A stretch of 64,000 nucleotides of DNA from Neptunitalea chrysea (GTDB taxonomy: Bacteria; Bacteroidota; Bacteroidia; Flavobacteriales; Flavobacteriaceae). Every line of letters starts with the position of its first letter. The first letter of the stretch is position 1. This document shows positions 27,512 through 36,835 of this stretch, in pieces. The notes under the pieces were generated by a model, which saw nothing but the letters and a program-made list of their open reading frames with translations, searched no databases and was not told the DNA's origin. The stretch covers positions 62,001-126,000 of the forward strand of contig NZ_BRVP01000010.1 of assembly GCF_027924145.1 (NCBI RefSeq), read 5' to 3'. A program made the translations under genes and the position numbers.

Positions 27512-28867
27512 ATGACTCCATTTAAACTCAGTGACGAACTTATTGAGAAAATTGAAGCACTCATAGACTCTGACAGTAAGCATGACCTACTACAGATGCT
27601 TCATGATGTACACTATGCGGATATTGCAGAGATTATCAATGAACTGAATTTAGAGGAGGCCACCTACCTTATAAAACTCCTTGATAGTAAAAAAACATCG
27701 GATATTATTACCGAGCTCGATGAAGATGTAAGGGATAAAATTTTAAACAATCTTTCTTCCAAAGAAATTGCTAAAGAAATTGTTGAGCTTGATACCGATG
27801 ACGCCGCAGATATTATTAACGAGTTACCTGACGAAAGAAAGGAAGAGGTAATATCCTATATAGATGACCACGAACATGCCAAAGATATTGTAGAGCTTTT
27901 ACGTTATGACGAAGATACGGCAGGGGGGCTTATGGCAAAAGAACTGGTAAAGGTAAATGAAAACTGGACGGTATTAAATTGTGTTAAAGAAATGCGGGCA
28001 CAAGCAGAACATGTAACTCGCGTTCACTCTATATACGTGGTAGATGATAATGAAAAATTAATTGGTCGACTATCTTTAAAAGACCTGCTTACAGCCTCTA
28101 CCCGAAGTGCTATTAAAGATGTTTACATCACAAAAGTAGATTATGTGTCAGTTCATGATGATGCAGAAGATGTTGCTAGAATTATGGCAAAGTATGACCT
28201 TGAAGCCATACCCGTAGTAGATGAACTTGGCAGATTGGTTGGCAGAATTACCATTGATGATATAATTGACGTTATAAGAGATGAGGCCGAAAGAGATTAC
28301 CAAATGGCGGCAGGTATCTCTAAAGATGTTGAAGCTAAGGATAGTATTTTAAAACTTACCCGAGCACGTTTACCTTGGTTACTTATTGGAACCTTTGGTG
28401 GAATGATGGCTGCAAAAATTATCACTTCCTTTCAGCAAGGTATGGGTGATTATGTAATTTTATTAAGCTTTGTTCCTTTAATACAAGCTACTGCAGGGAA
28501 CGTAGGGGTACAATCATCGGCCATTATAGTACAAGGACTTGCAAATGATTCTATTGATGGACAAATACTGTCACGATTATTTAAAGAGTTCCTTCTGGGG
28601 CTTGTAAATGGAGGTTCCATTGCTTCTGTGGTATTACTTATAACACATTTTTTATTTGACACCCAATATGTTGTAAGCTTAACCATTGGTATTGCCATTA
28701 TATCGGTTATTATTATTGCGGCAATTATTGGTACTTTTATCCCTATTTTTCTTCATAAAAGAGGGATTGATCCGGCAGTGGCTACAGGGCCTTTTATAAC
28801 TACCAGTAATGATATTTTTGGAATTTTGGTCTACTTTAGTATTGCTAAATTAATCCTTGGGTTTTAA
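27512..28867 (+). CDS. mgtE: Magnesium transporter MgtE
   Basis: Mg2+ channel/transporter of the inner membrane. The 451-residue product shows the three-part family layout. An acidic helical N domain (about 1-130, many Asp/Glu) leads to a CBS pair (about 135-255, TRVHSIYVVDDNEKLIGRLS and YDLEAIPVVDELGRLVGRIT). Five membrane helices follow, starting at ARLPWLLIGTFGGMMAAK and including QATAGNVGVQSSAIIVQG. The N and CBS domains gate the pore by binding Mg2+ in characterised homologues. It lies 69 bases downstream of rsmA; whether it shares that transcript is unclear. Confidence 0.95.
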   Translation: MTPFKLSDELIEKIEALIDSDSKHDLLQMLHDVHYADIAEIINELNLEEATYLIKLLDSKKTSDIITELDEDVRDKILNNLSSKEIAKEIVELDTDDAADIINELPDERKEEVISYIDDHEHAKDIVELLRYDEDTAGGLMAKELVKVNENWTVLNCVKEMRAQAEHVTRVHSIYVVDDNEKLIGRLSLKDLLTASTRSAIKDVYITKVDYVSVHDDAEDVARIMAKYDLEAIPVVDELGRLVGRITIDDIIDVIRDEAERDYQMAAGISKDVEAKDSILKLTRARLPWLLIGTFGGMMAAKIITSFQQGMGDYVILLSFVPLIQATAGNVGVQSSAIIVQGLANDSIDGQILSRLFKEFLLGLVNGGSIASVVLLITHFLFDTQYVVSLTIGIAIISVIIIAAIIGTFIPIFLHKRGIDPAVATGPFITTSNDIFGILVYFSIAKLILGF

Positions 28868-28923
28868 TAGTTAACATCCTTAACATTGAACGTAATTTCA
28901 CGTTATCTTAACAGCAAACTTTG

Positions 28924-28931
28924 TACCTTTG
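28924..28931 (+). promoter_or_regulatory. Candidate -7 element of the D-2-hydroxyacid dehydrogenase gene
   Basis: TACCTTTG, 20 bases before the ATG at 28952. Confidence 0.5.
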
Positions 28932-28951
28932 TACTCTAAAAGAGTTATGTT

Positions 28952-29890
28952 ATGAAAATACTTCACTTAGACACTAACCACCCATTATTAATGGAGGGAT
29001 TGAACGCATTAGGGTTTGAGAATCATGAAGACTATCTATCCCCAAAATTAAAAGTTGCAAAAAAAATTCACGAATACGACGGTATTGTAATCCGTAGTCG
29101 TTTTGCTATCGATAAATCATTTCTAGAACATGCTACCAACCTTAAGTTTATTGCTCGTGTTGGTGCAGGTGTTGAGAATATTGATAGTGAATTTGCCAAA
29201 GAAAAAGGGATTACCCTTATTGCAGCTCCTGAAGGTAATAGAAATGCAGTTGCCGAACAAAATTTAGGGGTTTTACTTAGTTTAATGAATCATATTAAAA
29301 GAGCCAATCGTAAAGTCAGAAAAGGTAAATGGGAAAGAGAGCCAAACAGAGGAGAAGAACTGGATGGTAAAACAGTTGGTATTATAGGGTATGGATTTAT
29401 GGGTAAAGCTTTTGCTAAAAAACTGAGAGGTTTTGATGTAGAAGTACTTTGCTATGATATTAAAGAAAATGTAGGTGATGAAAATGCCACACAGGTTACT
29501 TTAAAGGAAATACAGCAAAAAGCAGATATTATTAGTATACATGCTAATATAAATCCAACCTCAGAAGGTATGATTGATGCTTCTTTCTTAAATGGCTTAG
29601 CAAAACCGATATGGTTTTTAAATACGGCCAGAGGTAAAATAGTAGTTACCGAAGACTTGGTAGATGCCCTTAAAAAAGGAATTATAAAAGGTGCTGGTTT
29701 AGACGTCCTTGAATATGAAAAAGTATCATTCGAAGAGTTATATGACGACGATGTTATGCCTGAACCATTAAAATACCTTACCAAATCATACGACGTGATT
29801 CTTACTCCGCATATTGCAGGGTGGACACACGAAAGTAATGTAAAACTTGCTGAAGTTATTTTAGATAAAATTAAATCAGAATTTTGTTAA
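28952..29890 (+). CDS. D-2-hydroxyacid / phosphoglycerate dehydrogenase-like protein
   Basis: NAD-dependent oxidoreductase of the SerA superfamily. The 312-residue product keeps the cofactor loop GIIGYGFMGKAFAKKL and the catalytic Arg (NTARGKIV), Glu (GLDVLEYEKV) and His (LTPHIAGWTHES). It is the short form without the C-terminal ACT regulatory domain of classic SerA. 3-Phosphoglycerate dehydrogenase is plausible, but no serC or serB is adjacent, so the substrate is not settled. A DUF1801 gene follows after 29 bases. Confidence 0.88.
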   Translation: MKILHLDTNHPLLMEGLNALGFENHEDYLSPKLKVAKKIHEYDGIVIRSRFAIDKSFLEHATNLKFIARVGAGVENIDSEFAKEKGITLIAAPEGNRNAVAEQNLGVLLSLMNHIKRANRKVRKGKWEREPNRGEELDGKTVGIIGYGFMGKAFAKKLRGFDVEVLCYDIKENVGDENATQVTLKEIQQKADIISIHANINPTSEGMIDASFLNGLAKPIWFLNTARGKIVVTEDLVDALKKGIIKGAGLDVLEYEKVSFEELYDDDVMPEPLKYLTKSYDVILTPHIAGWTHESNVKLAEVILDKIKSEFC

Positions 29891-29909
29891 TTTAGGGACT
29901 AAACCCTAA
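29891..29909. repeat. Small inverted repeat between two co-directional genes
   Basis: TTAGGG actaaa CCCTAA, starting immediately after the dehydrogenase stop. There is no T run. Possibly an RNA hairpin affecting the downstream DUF1801 gene. Confidence 0.3.
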
Positions 29910-29919
29910 TAACAAGATT

Positions 29920-30378
29920 ATGACATCTAAAGCAACCTCTCCAGAGGAATATATTTCAGAATTACCTGAGGACAGAAAATCAGCTATTATAAAATTACGA
30001 AAAACCGTACTCACTAACCTTCCTGAAGGCTTTCAGGAAGGTATGAGTTATGGTATGATTGGCTATGTTGTTCCTAAAAGCCTGTATCCTGCAGGGTATC
30101 ACTGCACTCCCCAACTACCCCTACCCTTTATGAGTTTTACTTCGCAAAAAAACTTTATAGCATTTTACCATATGGGCATGTATGCTAAAAAAGAGCTTTT
30201 AGATTGGTTTGTTACCGAGTATCCTAAGCATTGTAAATACAAATTAGACATGGGAAAAAGTTGTATCCGATTTAAAAAGATAGATGCTATCCCTTATGAA
30301 CTAATGGGTGAACTTGTTTCTAAGATGACTCCTAAAAAATGGATTGATATTTACGAAACCAACTTAAAAAGGTTTTAG
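29920..30378 (+). CDS. DUF1801 (YdhG-like) domain protein
   Basis: A 152-residue soluble protein of the DUF1801/YdhG family, recognised from its opening (SPEEYISELPEDRKSAIIKLRKTV) and the central FMSFTSQKNFIAFYHMGMY. Related folds include a frataxin-like iron chaperone (Fra), but the function here is unproven. It probably shares a transcript with the upstream dehydrogenase. Its stop abuts the remnant of a decayed gene on the other strand. Confidence 0.85.
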   Translation: MTSKATSPEEYISELPEDRKSAIIKLRKTVLTNLPEGFQEGMSYGMIGYVVPKSLYPAGYHCTPQLPLPFMSFTSQKNFIAFYHMGMYAKKELLDWFVTEYPKHCKYKLDMGKSCIRFKKIDAIPYELMGELVSKMTPKKWIDIYETNLKRF

Positions 30379-30605
30379 AAGCAGTAATTATATAATTTAA
30401 ACTTAGTTCAAGTCCTGCACTAGAGTTAAAAAAATAACTTAAATCAGGATTCAATCTAAGATCACCAAGACTCCCTGCTAATGCCATTGAATTCTGACTT
30501 GTATTTCACAGTTGAAAAACTTCCATCACCTCCTACAAGCCAGTTTCCTTTGCTAATTTGTGCGTTTATCGATAATGATAAAGTGAATACAAAAAGAAAA
30601 AACAT
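30379..30605 (-). pseudogene. Remnant of an outer-membrane beta-barrel protein gene
   Basis: Reading leftward from an ATG at 30605 gives a normal exported-protein start: hydrophobic MFFLFVFTLSLSINAQ, then ISKGNWLVGGDGSFS and VKYKSEFNG, a typical first strand of Bacteroidota barrel proteins. The frame is then lost near 30490. The sequence continues in a second frame as LAGSLGDLRLNPDLSYFF, NSSAGLELSLNYII, again barrel-like. It stops being recognisable where the DUF1801 gene ends. This indicates a frameshift plus a 3' deletion. The whole remnant is about 225 bases; intact relatives would be near 200 residues. Confidence 0.75.
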
Positions 30606-30651
30606 TTCAGACTAAATAATAGTATCTTTAACAAAACGTAATACATAAAGA

Positions 30652-31041
30652 ATGAAAAAAAGAGTAACAGGACTAGGAGGTTTCTTTTTTAAATCCGAAG
30701 ATCCAGACGCAGCAAAAGAATGGTATAAAACACATTTAGGACTAAATACAGATGCATATGGATGTACCTTTTGGTGGAAAGATGAAAACGGTAATGACTG
30801 CTCTACTCAATGGAGTCCGTTTAAAAAAGACACCGAGTACTTTAAGCCTAGCGAGAAACCATTTATGATGACCTTTAGGGTAGAAAACCTTGAAGAGCTA
30901 TTAACAGCTTTAAAAGAAGAAGGCGTTACTGTAGTAGGCAATATGGAAACCTATGAATATGGTAAATTCGGATGGATATTAGACCCTGAAGGAAATAAAT
31001 TAGAACTTTGGGAACCTATTGATGCCTCCTTTAAAGAATAG
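30652..31041 (+). CDS. VOC (glyoxalase/bleomycin-resistance fold) protein
   Basis: A 129-residue protein of the vicinal-oxygen-chelate superfamily. It opens with GLGGFFFKSEDPDAAKEWYKTHLGL and ends with GKFGWILDPEGNKLELWEP, the conserved last strand containing the metal-ligand glutamate. The substrate is unknown; many such small VOC proteins have no defined role. It is a single gene, next to the barrel-protein remnant. Confidence 0.88.
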   Translation: MKKRVTGLGGFFFKSEDPDAAKEWYKTHLGLNTDAYGCTFWWKDENGNDCSTQWSPFKKDTEYFKPSEKPFMMTFRVENLEELLTALKEEGVTVVGNMETYEYGKFGWILDPEGNKLELWEPIDASFKE

Positions 31042-31053
31042 AAAAACGTACAT

Positions 31054-32067
31054 CTATTTAGGTCTATAATCTAACGGTAGTGTTTCTTTAAAACGCATAC
31101 GCCCAATATACCCCCCAAACACCAAAGCATTACTTGGAGTGAAATTTCCATACGTATCAACAAAGAAACCACTTTTATCAACCTCTAATGCCGATTGCTT
31201 ATCTTTTTTATAAAGAATATCCCATTTAGGTTGGGTAGTTGAAATAAACTTAATATTTAAAGAATCTTTTACCGTAAAATAATCTTTTGGATTTACTTGA
31301 AACCTATTTTTAAACATTCCAAATTTTTGTTCTGTCAAGGTTTCACTTGCTAAAGATCTGATAAAATGAAGAACGGAACCGTAATACAACTTTTTTCGTC
31401 TTCTGGCATATTTACCAGCCCCCTTAGATGTATCTAAGAAGAAACTGCTACCTGAATAAAACACTCCTTTTAAATAAGACCTGTACAATGTATTTTGGGT
31501 ATACGTAGCTTCAAACTTCACTAAATTATAAGTAATCTCATACCCTAAATCTTTATTAATAATTTTTAATGGCTGAGAAGCATACGCCAATAATTTGCTA
31601 GACTTCATATTAAAAGTAACGGTAACTGCATCTACATTCTTTATCTCGCATACGCCTTCGTACCCTTCTCCTAAAAATTCTCTTTTAAAAACGGCTAACT
31701 TAGCCTCTCTAGAGAACGGATCGGCCTGCAATACAACTTCCTCTAAATCAAAAGACTTTTCCGATAAGTACACTTTAAAAATCTTCGCTTTATACGGATC
31801 ATCTATATGCTCCGAGTAATAACCAATATAACTTACAATAAGAGTGGCTGTTACTTTAGTTTTAGTAGTTAATTCAAAATACCCTTCAATATTACTAACA
31901 GTACCAATAGAAGTTCCGTCAAAGTAGATAGTAACCCCTTGCATTGGCTCAAGAGTTTCTTTATCGTACACATACCCTTTTATAGTTTGTGCTGGTAAAG
32001 CAACCACAAATAATAACGAAAAAAATAAAGAAAATAGAAGTGCTTTCTTATGTGCTAGCTGTATCAT
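31054..32067 (-). CDS. Exported carboxypeptidase-regulatory-like domain protein
   Basis: The 337-residue product has a signal peptide (LLFSLFFSLLFVVALPAQ). One CarboxypepD_reg-like beta domain follows (about residues 28-110, TIKGYVYDKETLEPMQGVTI, GYFELTTK). The C-terminal domain of about 220 residues is conserved in Bacteroidota but of unknown function. There is no TonB plug or barrel. Its first 20 bases overlap the end of the upstream acyltransferase gene, so it is in the same operon and may be translationally coupled. Confidence 0.82.
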   Translation of the reverse strand: MIQLAHKKALLFSLFFSLLFVVALPAQTIKGYVYDKETLEPMQGVTIYFDGTSIGTVSNIEGYFELTTKTKVTATLIVSYIGYYSEHIDDPYKAKIFKVYLSEKSFDLEEVVLQADPFSREAKLAVFKREFLGEGYEGVCEIKNVDAVTVTFNMKSSKLLAYASQPLKIINKDLGYEITYNLVKFEATYTQNTLYRSYLKGVFYSGSSFFLDTSKGAGKYARRRKKLYYGSVLHFIRSLASETLTEQKFGMFKNRFQVNPKDYFTVKDSLNIKFISTTQPKWDILYKKDKQSALEVDKSGFFVDTYGNFTPSNALVFGGYIGRMRFKETLPLDYRPK

Positions 32068-33883
32068 CTTTAAGATCGTTTTCCGGCATAAATTTACGTT
32101 CCAGTTCGGCCTGAAACTCTTCCATTACCGGCTTTACAGTGCTGTCTGGCAAATCGGCAATTCGTATATACATTAACCCATCTACCGAATTATTAAACAA
32201 CGGATCTACATTAAATGCCACAACTTTGGCATTTTGTTTAATGTATTTCTTAATTAACACCGGCAAACGTAATTCTCCCGGCTCTACCTCATCAATAATT
32301 TTATCAAATTTATTCAGGTCTGCCTTAGTTTCATCAAAAATAAAGTCCTTATCAGCATCTTTAAGCTTTACCTTAAATTCTTTTTTAGGCTTTATATATT
32401 GGGCTACATACGGATCATAGTAATTAGATTTCATAAACTCAATCATCAATGATTTAGAGAAATTAGAAAACTGATTACTAATACTCACCCCTCCAATTAA
32501 ATAGTTATGTTCCGGATGCCTTAAAGTGGTATGCACAATACCCTTCCATAATAAAAAGAGCGGCATTGGTTTTTGCTGATATTCTCTAATAATAAAAGCA
32601 CGTCCCATTTCTATAGACTCGCTCATCATTTTATATAGCTCAGGCTCAAACCTAAACAAGTCGTGCAAATAAAAACCTCTAATACCATGCTTTTCAAAGA
32701 TCAACTTTCCCAATCCCATTCTGTAAGCTCCAGCAATACATTTTGCATTGTCATCCCATAAAAATAAATGGTGGTAATACTCATCAAAACTATCAAGGTC
32801 AATTGCCTGATTAGTTCCTTCCCCTACTTCTCTAAAGGTAATTTCACGCAACCTTCCTATCTCCTGTAAAGCATTAGGCATATCTTCAGAAGCCGCCAAG
32901 AACACCTCGTAGTTTTTGCTCTTAAGTAATCTACATTCCTTTTTACGCAAACTATCTACCTCAACCTGCATAGCTTTTGTACAAATAGGGGTAATAATAT
33001 CTTTAGGCTGCTTATTCTTAGGCAACTTTAAACTTGTAGGTATTTGTTTTAATAAGCTATCTTTTTCATAAGCATTAGACAACACATAGGTCTTTCTTCT
33101 TAAAAAAGCTGTATAATCTCCTAAATCAGTAAATTCTTTTTGAGCGTCTACAGATATGGTTCTACCAATACGAACTTTGACAACACGTTTACTTTGCGTT
33201 AATAATTCTGAAGGTAATTTTGCTGTACGCAAAGTGTCACTTATTTTAGAAAGCCTATAAAAAAGCGGGCTGTTTTTAGCATGAAAATAAATAGGCACCA
33301 CAGGCACTTCAGCTTTTTTAATCAATTTTATACCTGCCTCTTCCCAAGGTTTATCTATAATAAGCTTCCCGTCTTTATAGGTAGACACCTCACCTGCAGG
33401 GAAAATCCCCAAAGGGTGTCCATCTCTTAAATGAGCAAGAGATTGCTTGAACCCTATTATGCTCGATTTCACATCCTTCCTATTTTCAAAAGGATTAACC
33501 GGCATTATAAACGAAATTAAGGGCTTTATTCTGTGTAATAAAAAATTAGCGATAATTTTAAAATCAGCACGTTGCTCTAACATTAATTTCAGTAGCAACA
33601 CACCATCTATACCTCCTAACGGATGGTTAGAAATAGTAATAAATGGACCATCTTTTGGCAAACGTTTTAAATCTTCTTCAGGAATTTCAAACTTGATATT
33701 AAACTCGTCTAGCAACGCATTTAAAAAATCAACCCCTTCCAAATGTTTGTGCCGATTGTAGATTACATTAAGTTTAGATATTTTAAGAACCTTCATAAGT
33801 AACCACCCTATGAACGTTCCTATAAATCCGTACTTATCTATATGTATTGCTTTTGCTACCTCTTTTGCTGTAACTAACCCCAT
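32048..33883 (-). CDS. olsF: OlsF-type fused acyltransferase (PlsC-like plus OlsB-like GNAT)
   Basis: The 611-residue product joins two acyltransferase domains. The N-terminal PlsC-like O-acyltransferase (about 60-290) has NHPLGGIDG, with H87 and D93 spaced as in this subgroup (H-x5-D rather than H-x4-D), and IFPAGEVSTY. The C-terminal GNAT domain (about 320-530) is of the OlsB/hemolysin type (FREVGEGTNQ, EMGRAFIIREYQ, LIGGVSISNQF). This architecture is that of OlsF, which makes ornithine lipids by N- and then O-acylation; enzyme activity here is inferred. Heads a two-gene operon with an exported CarboxypepD-like protein. Confidence 0.8.
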   Translation of the reverse strand: MGLVTAKEVAKAIHIDKYGFIGTFIGWLLMKVLKISKLNVIYNRHKHLEGVDFLNALLDEFNIKFEIPEEDLKRLPKDGPFITISNHPLGGIDGVLLLKLMLEQRADFKIIANFLLHRIKPLISFIMPVNPFENRKDVKSSIIGFKQSLAHLRDGHPLGIFPAGEVSTYKDGKLIIDKPWEEAGIKLIKKAEVPVVPIYFHAKNSPLFYRLSKISDTLRTAKLPSELLTQSKRVVKVRIGRTISVDAQKEFTDLGDYTAFLRRKTYVLSNAYEKDSLLKQIPTSLKLPKNKQPKDIITPICTKAMQVEVDSLRKKECRLLKSKNYEVFLAASEDMPNALQEIGRLREITFREVGEGTNQAIDLDSFDEYYHHLFLWDDNAKCIAGAYRMGLGKLIFEKHGIRGFYLHDLFRFEPELYKMMSESIEMGRAFIIREYQQKPMPLFLLWKGIVHTTLRHPEHNYLIGGVSISNQFSNFSKSLMIEFMKSNYYDPYVAQYIKPKKEFKVKLKDADKDFIFDETKADLNKFDKIIDEVEPGELRLPVLIKKYIKQNAKVVAFNVDPLFNNSVDGLMYIRIADLPDSTVKPVMEEFQAELERKFMPENDLKDDTAST

Positions 33884-33904
33884 CCAATTATTACATTATA
33901 CAAA

Positions 33905-33912
33905 CAAAGATA
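33905..33912 (-). promoter_or_regulatory. Candidate -7 element of the olsF-like operon
   Basis: TATCTTTG on the minus strand, 21 bases before the ATG at 33883. Confidence 0.5.
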
Positions 33913-33926
33913 GCAAAAAGCCATTG

Positions 33927-35177
33927 TTATCTTGAAACAATTTGTACAGTATCCTGTAAACGCTGTTTTAGAAGTATTTCTTTACCCTCTTCTATCTGTT
34001 GCAAAGCACTGCTATCTACATGTCTTACAGTGTATAAAGACACCTCTTCATAGCACTCAATCTTAAACTTTCCTTTCAGTTTATTTAACAATTCCTGAAG
34101 GGTATTAAACTTATTTTCTATACATACAGAAAAACTAATAGCCGAATTTTGGATTACATCTACCTTCATTTTAGCCTCATGTAAAAGTCTAAAAATCTCG
34201 CTGATATTGTCTTCAACAATGAATGAAAAATCTAAAGAAGATAGCGATAATAAAACCTGTCCCTTTTTAACAATAAAACAAGGAACCATAGGATCTAAAT
34301 CTTTTCCTTTACTTACAGTAGTCCCCGCTCCCGTAGGGTTTAAGAATGATTTTACATGTAAAGGAATCTCTTTACGTTGTAAAGGCTGTAACGTTTTTGG
34401 GTGAATTACTGAAGCACCATAAAATGCCAACTCAATAGCTTCATGATACGATATTTGATTTAATAGCTGTGTATTTTCAAAATAACGCGGATCGGCATTC
34501 AATACCCCAGGTACATCTTTCCAAATAGTTACACTCTCAGCATCTAAACAATACGCAAAAATAGCCGCAGTATAATCTGAACCTTCTCTGCCTAGGGTAG
34601 TAGTAAAGTTATTAGAATCACCTCCTAAAAACCCTTGCGATATATTAAGTACTTCTTTATTAACACCGCCAAAAATTTGTTCTTGAGTAGTTGTCCAATC
34701 TACTTTTGCATCGCGGTAGTTAGCATCGGTTTTTATTAACGTACGTACATCTAACCATGTATTTCTTATGCCTCTGTCTAAAAAGTAAAAATGTAATATG
34801 GTGGTAGACAATAGCTCTCCAAAACTCACTACCTGATCATACACATAACTATAGTTAGGCGATTTATTTCTATCTAGAAACGAAACCAATTCTGCAACAA
34901 GACCATCTACTTTATAAAAAACCGGATTTTCTTCATTCTTAAATAAGTCAATCATAATAGTATTATGGTAACTTTTTAATTCCTCAATACTTGCAGCAAG
35001 CTGTTCTTTGTTTTCAAAATAATTTTTAACCACCACCTCTAAAGCGTTGGTTGTTTTTCCCATAGCCGAAACAACTAGTAAGGTACCCTCATATCCTACA
35101 GTCTCAAGCACACTTACCACATTTCTAACTCCATCGGCATCTTTCACCGAGGCTCCTCCAAACTTAAAAATTCGCAT
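33927..35177 (-). CDS. lysC: Aspartate kinase (monofunctional)
   Basis: Phosphorylates aspartate, the first step toward lysine, threonine and methionine. The 416-residue product has the kinase start RIFKFGGASVKDADGV and TTLGREGSDYTAAIFA, then a C-terminal regulatory region from about residue 290 with ACT-like segments. There is no homoserine-dehydrogenase fusion. Its ATG overlaps the end of the upstream GNAT gene by 14 bases. The next pathway gene, asd, lies about 19 kb away, so the pathway is not clustered. Confidence 0.93.
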   Translation of the reverse strand: MRIFKFGGASVKDADGVRNVVSVLETVGYEGTLLVVSAMGKTTNALEVVVKNYFENKEQLAASIEELKSYHNTIMIDLFKNEENPVFYKVDGLVAELVSFLDRNKSPNYSYVYDQVVSFGELLSTTILHFYFLDRGIRNTWLDVRTLIKTDANYRDAKVDWTTTQEQIFGGVNKEVLNISQGFLGGDSNNFTTTLGREGSDYTAAIFAYCLDAESVTIWKDVPGVLNADPRYFENTQLLNQISYHEAIELAFYGASVIHPKTLQPLQRKEIPLHVKSFLNPTGAGTTVSKGKDLDPMVPCFIVKKGQVLLSLSSLDFSFIVEDNISEIFRLLHEAKMKVDVIQNSAISFSVCIENKFNTLQELLNKLKGKFKIECYEEVSLYTVRHVDSSALQQIEEGKEILLKQRLQDTVQIVSR

Positions 35178-35655
35178 GGTTCAATCTATTAATATAATTT
35201 TTTATTCCTTCTTCACTTAGCTGAACTACATCCCAGTCTCTTAACACCTTAGCTCCGTTACTTTTATAAAAATCTATGGCCGGCGTATTCCAATCCAACA
35301 CATTCCATTCAATTCGCTTAACACCTTCATTATATCCGTATTGTATCACCTCTGTTAACAATGCTTTTCCAATACCTTTTCCTCTGCAAGATTCTGTTAC
35401 AATAAGGTCTTCTAAATGAATAGTTTTACCTTTCCAAGTAGAGTATCTATAATAAAATAATGCCAAGCCTACTACCTGTTCTTTCTCTACAGCAACAAAA
35501 CTGATAAACGACGGATTTTCTCCAAAACCGTCAGTAATTAAATCCTCTACTGTTACTTCAACTGCATCAGGTTCTTTCTCAAATATAGCTAGCTCATTTA
35601 TAAGGTTATGTACCTGTTTCATATTATTTTTAGTCGCTAACCGAATCTCAAACAT
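35164..35655 (-). CDS. GNAT family N-acetyltransferase
   Basis: A 163-residue acetyl-CoA-dependent transferase. The acetyl-CoA loop is CRGKGIGKALLTEVIQYG, and the region TIHLEDLIVTESCRG is typical of diamine/spermidine acetyltransferase-like members. VEWNVL-type residues (RIEWNVLDWNTPAIDFYKSNGAK) complete the fold. The substrate is not known; polyamine or amino-acid-type amines are possible. It is translationally coupled to aspartate kinase (14-base overlap). Confidence 0.9.
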   Translation of the reverse strand: MFEIRLATKNNMKQVHNLINELAIFEKEPDAVEVTVEDLITDGFGENPSFISFVAVEKEQVVGLALFYYRYSTWKGKTIHLEDLIVTESCRGKGIGKALLTEVIQYGYNEGVKRIEWNVLDWNTPAIDFYKSNGAKVLRDWDVVQLSEEGIKNYINRLNHANF

Positions 35656-35675
35656 AATATTATAAATTAATGTTT

Positions 35676-35683
35676 CAAATATA
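35676..35683 (-). promoter_or_regulatory. Candidate -7 element of the GNAT-lysC operon
   Basis: TATATTTG on the minus strand, 20 bases before the ATG at 35655. Confidence 0.5.
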
Positions 35684-35781
35684 ACTAAAAGTTACATATT
35701 TAAGAATTTAAAATTCAGCGAAATCGTTATAGTGTCACATTTTTATCGATATTTGTATAGAACCACAACAAATAACTATAT

Positions 35782-36786
35782 ATGACTAAACGACACCAAA
35801 CGTTAGGAGAGTATATAATCGAGAATCAAAACTCGTTTAAGTACTCTTCAGGAGAATTATCCAAACTCATTAACGCTTTGCGATTAGCTGCCAAAGTAGT
35901 GAATCACGAAGTAAACAAAGCGGGCCTAGTTGACATATTAGGCGCCGCAGGCGAAGTAAACATTCAGGGAGAAAATCAACAAAAACTGGATGTTATGGCT
36001 AACAACATCTTTATTCAAACACTACGAAACCGGGAGATTGTTTGTGGTATTGCATCTGAAGAAGAGGATGATTACATCTCTATTAACAGTCATGATGACA
36101 ACCACCAAAACAAGTACGTTGTATTAATTGATCCGCTTGACGGATCGAGTAACATAGATGTAAACGTTTCTGTTGGTACCATTTTTTCTGTCTATCGACG
36201 TATTACACCAATAGGTACCCCTGTACAAATGGAAGACTTTTTACAACCAGGAAGAAATCAGGTGGCTGCAGGGTATATCGTTTATGGTACTTCTACCATG
36301 ATTGTATACACTACAGGAGATGGTGTAAATGGGTTTACCTTAAACCCTGCCATTGGTACGTTCTATCTGTCTAATCCAAATATGCAGTTCCCCGAAAATG
36401 GTAAAATCTACTCTGTGAATGAAGGAAATTATATTCACTTCCCTCAAGGAGTAAAAGATTATATTAAATATTGCCAGAAGGAAGAAGAAGACAGACCATA
36501 CACCTCTAGATATATAGGCTCTTTGGTTTCCGACTTTCACAGAAATATGATTAAAGGAGGTATTTACATGTACCCTAAGAGTTCTAAAGCAGAAGAAGGT
36601 AAATTACGTTTACTTTACGAATGTAATCCTATGGCCTTTTTAGCAGAGCAAGCGGGAGGTAAAGCTAGTAACGGGTATCAACGAATTTTAGATTTGCAAC
36701 CTACCGAACTACACCAACGAGTACCTTTCTTTTGCGGAAGCAAAAATATGGTTACCAAAGTAGAAGAGTTTATTCAAAACGCTTAA
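35782..36786 (+). CDS. fbp: Class 1 fructose-1,6-bisphosphatase
   Basis: Gluconeogenic phosphatase converting fructose 1,6-bisphosphate to fructose 6-phosphate. The 334-residue product carries the Mg2+-binding signature [13 protein letters not shown], the acidic EEEDDY segment, and the substrate-binding [12 protein letters not shown] and [17 protein letters not shown]. The length is typical. A GATATTTG sequence upstream nearly matches a -7 element. Monocistronic with a strong terminator. Confidence 0.97.
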   Translation: MTKRHQTLGEYIIENQNSFKYSSGELSKLINALRLAAKVVNHEVNKAGLVDILGAAGEVNIQGENQQKLDVMANNIFIQTLRNREIVCGIASEEEDDYISINSHDDNHQNKYVVLIDPLDGSSNIDVNVSVGTIFSVYRRITPIGTPVQMEDFLQPGRNQVAAGYIVYGTSTMIVYTTGDGVNGFTLNPAIGTFYLSNPNMQFPENGKIYSVNEGNYIHFPQGVKDYIKYCQKEEEDRPYTSRYIGSLVSDFHRNMIKGGIYMYPKSSKAEEGKLRLLYECNPMAFLAEQAGGKASNGYQRILDLQPTELHQRVPFFCGSKNMVTKVEEFIQNA

Positions 36787-36807
36787 GCGTGCTTTATTTT
36801 ATAAAAT

Positions 36808-36834
36808 AAAAAACCGGGAAATCCCCGGTTTTTT
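36808..36834. terminator. Bidirectional terminator fbp / TerB-like gene
   Basis: AAAACCGGG / CCCGGTTTTTT hairpin with A and T runs on both sides, between convergent genes. Confidence 0.88.
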
Positions 36835-36835
36835 A

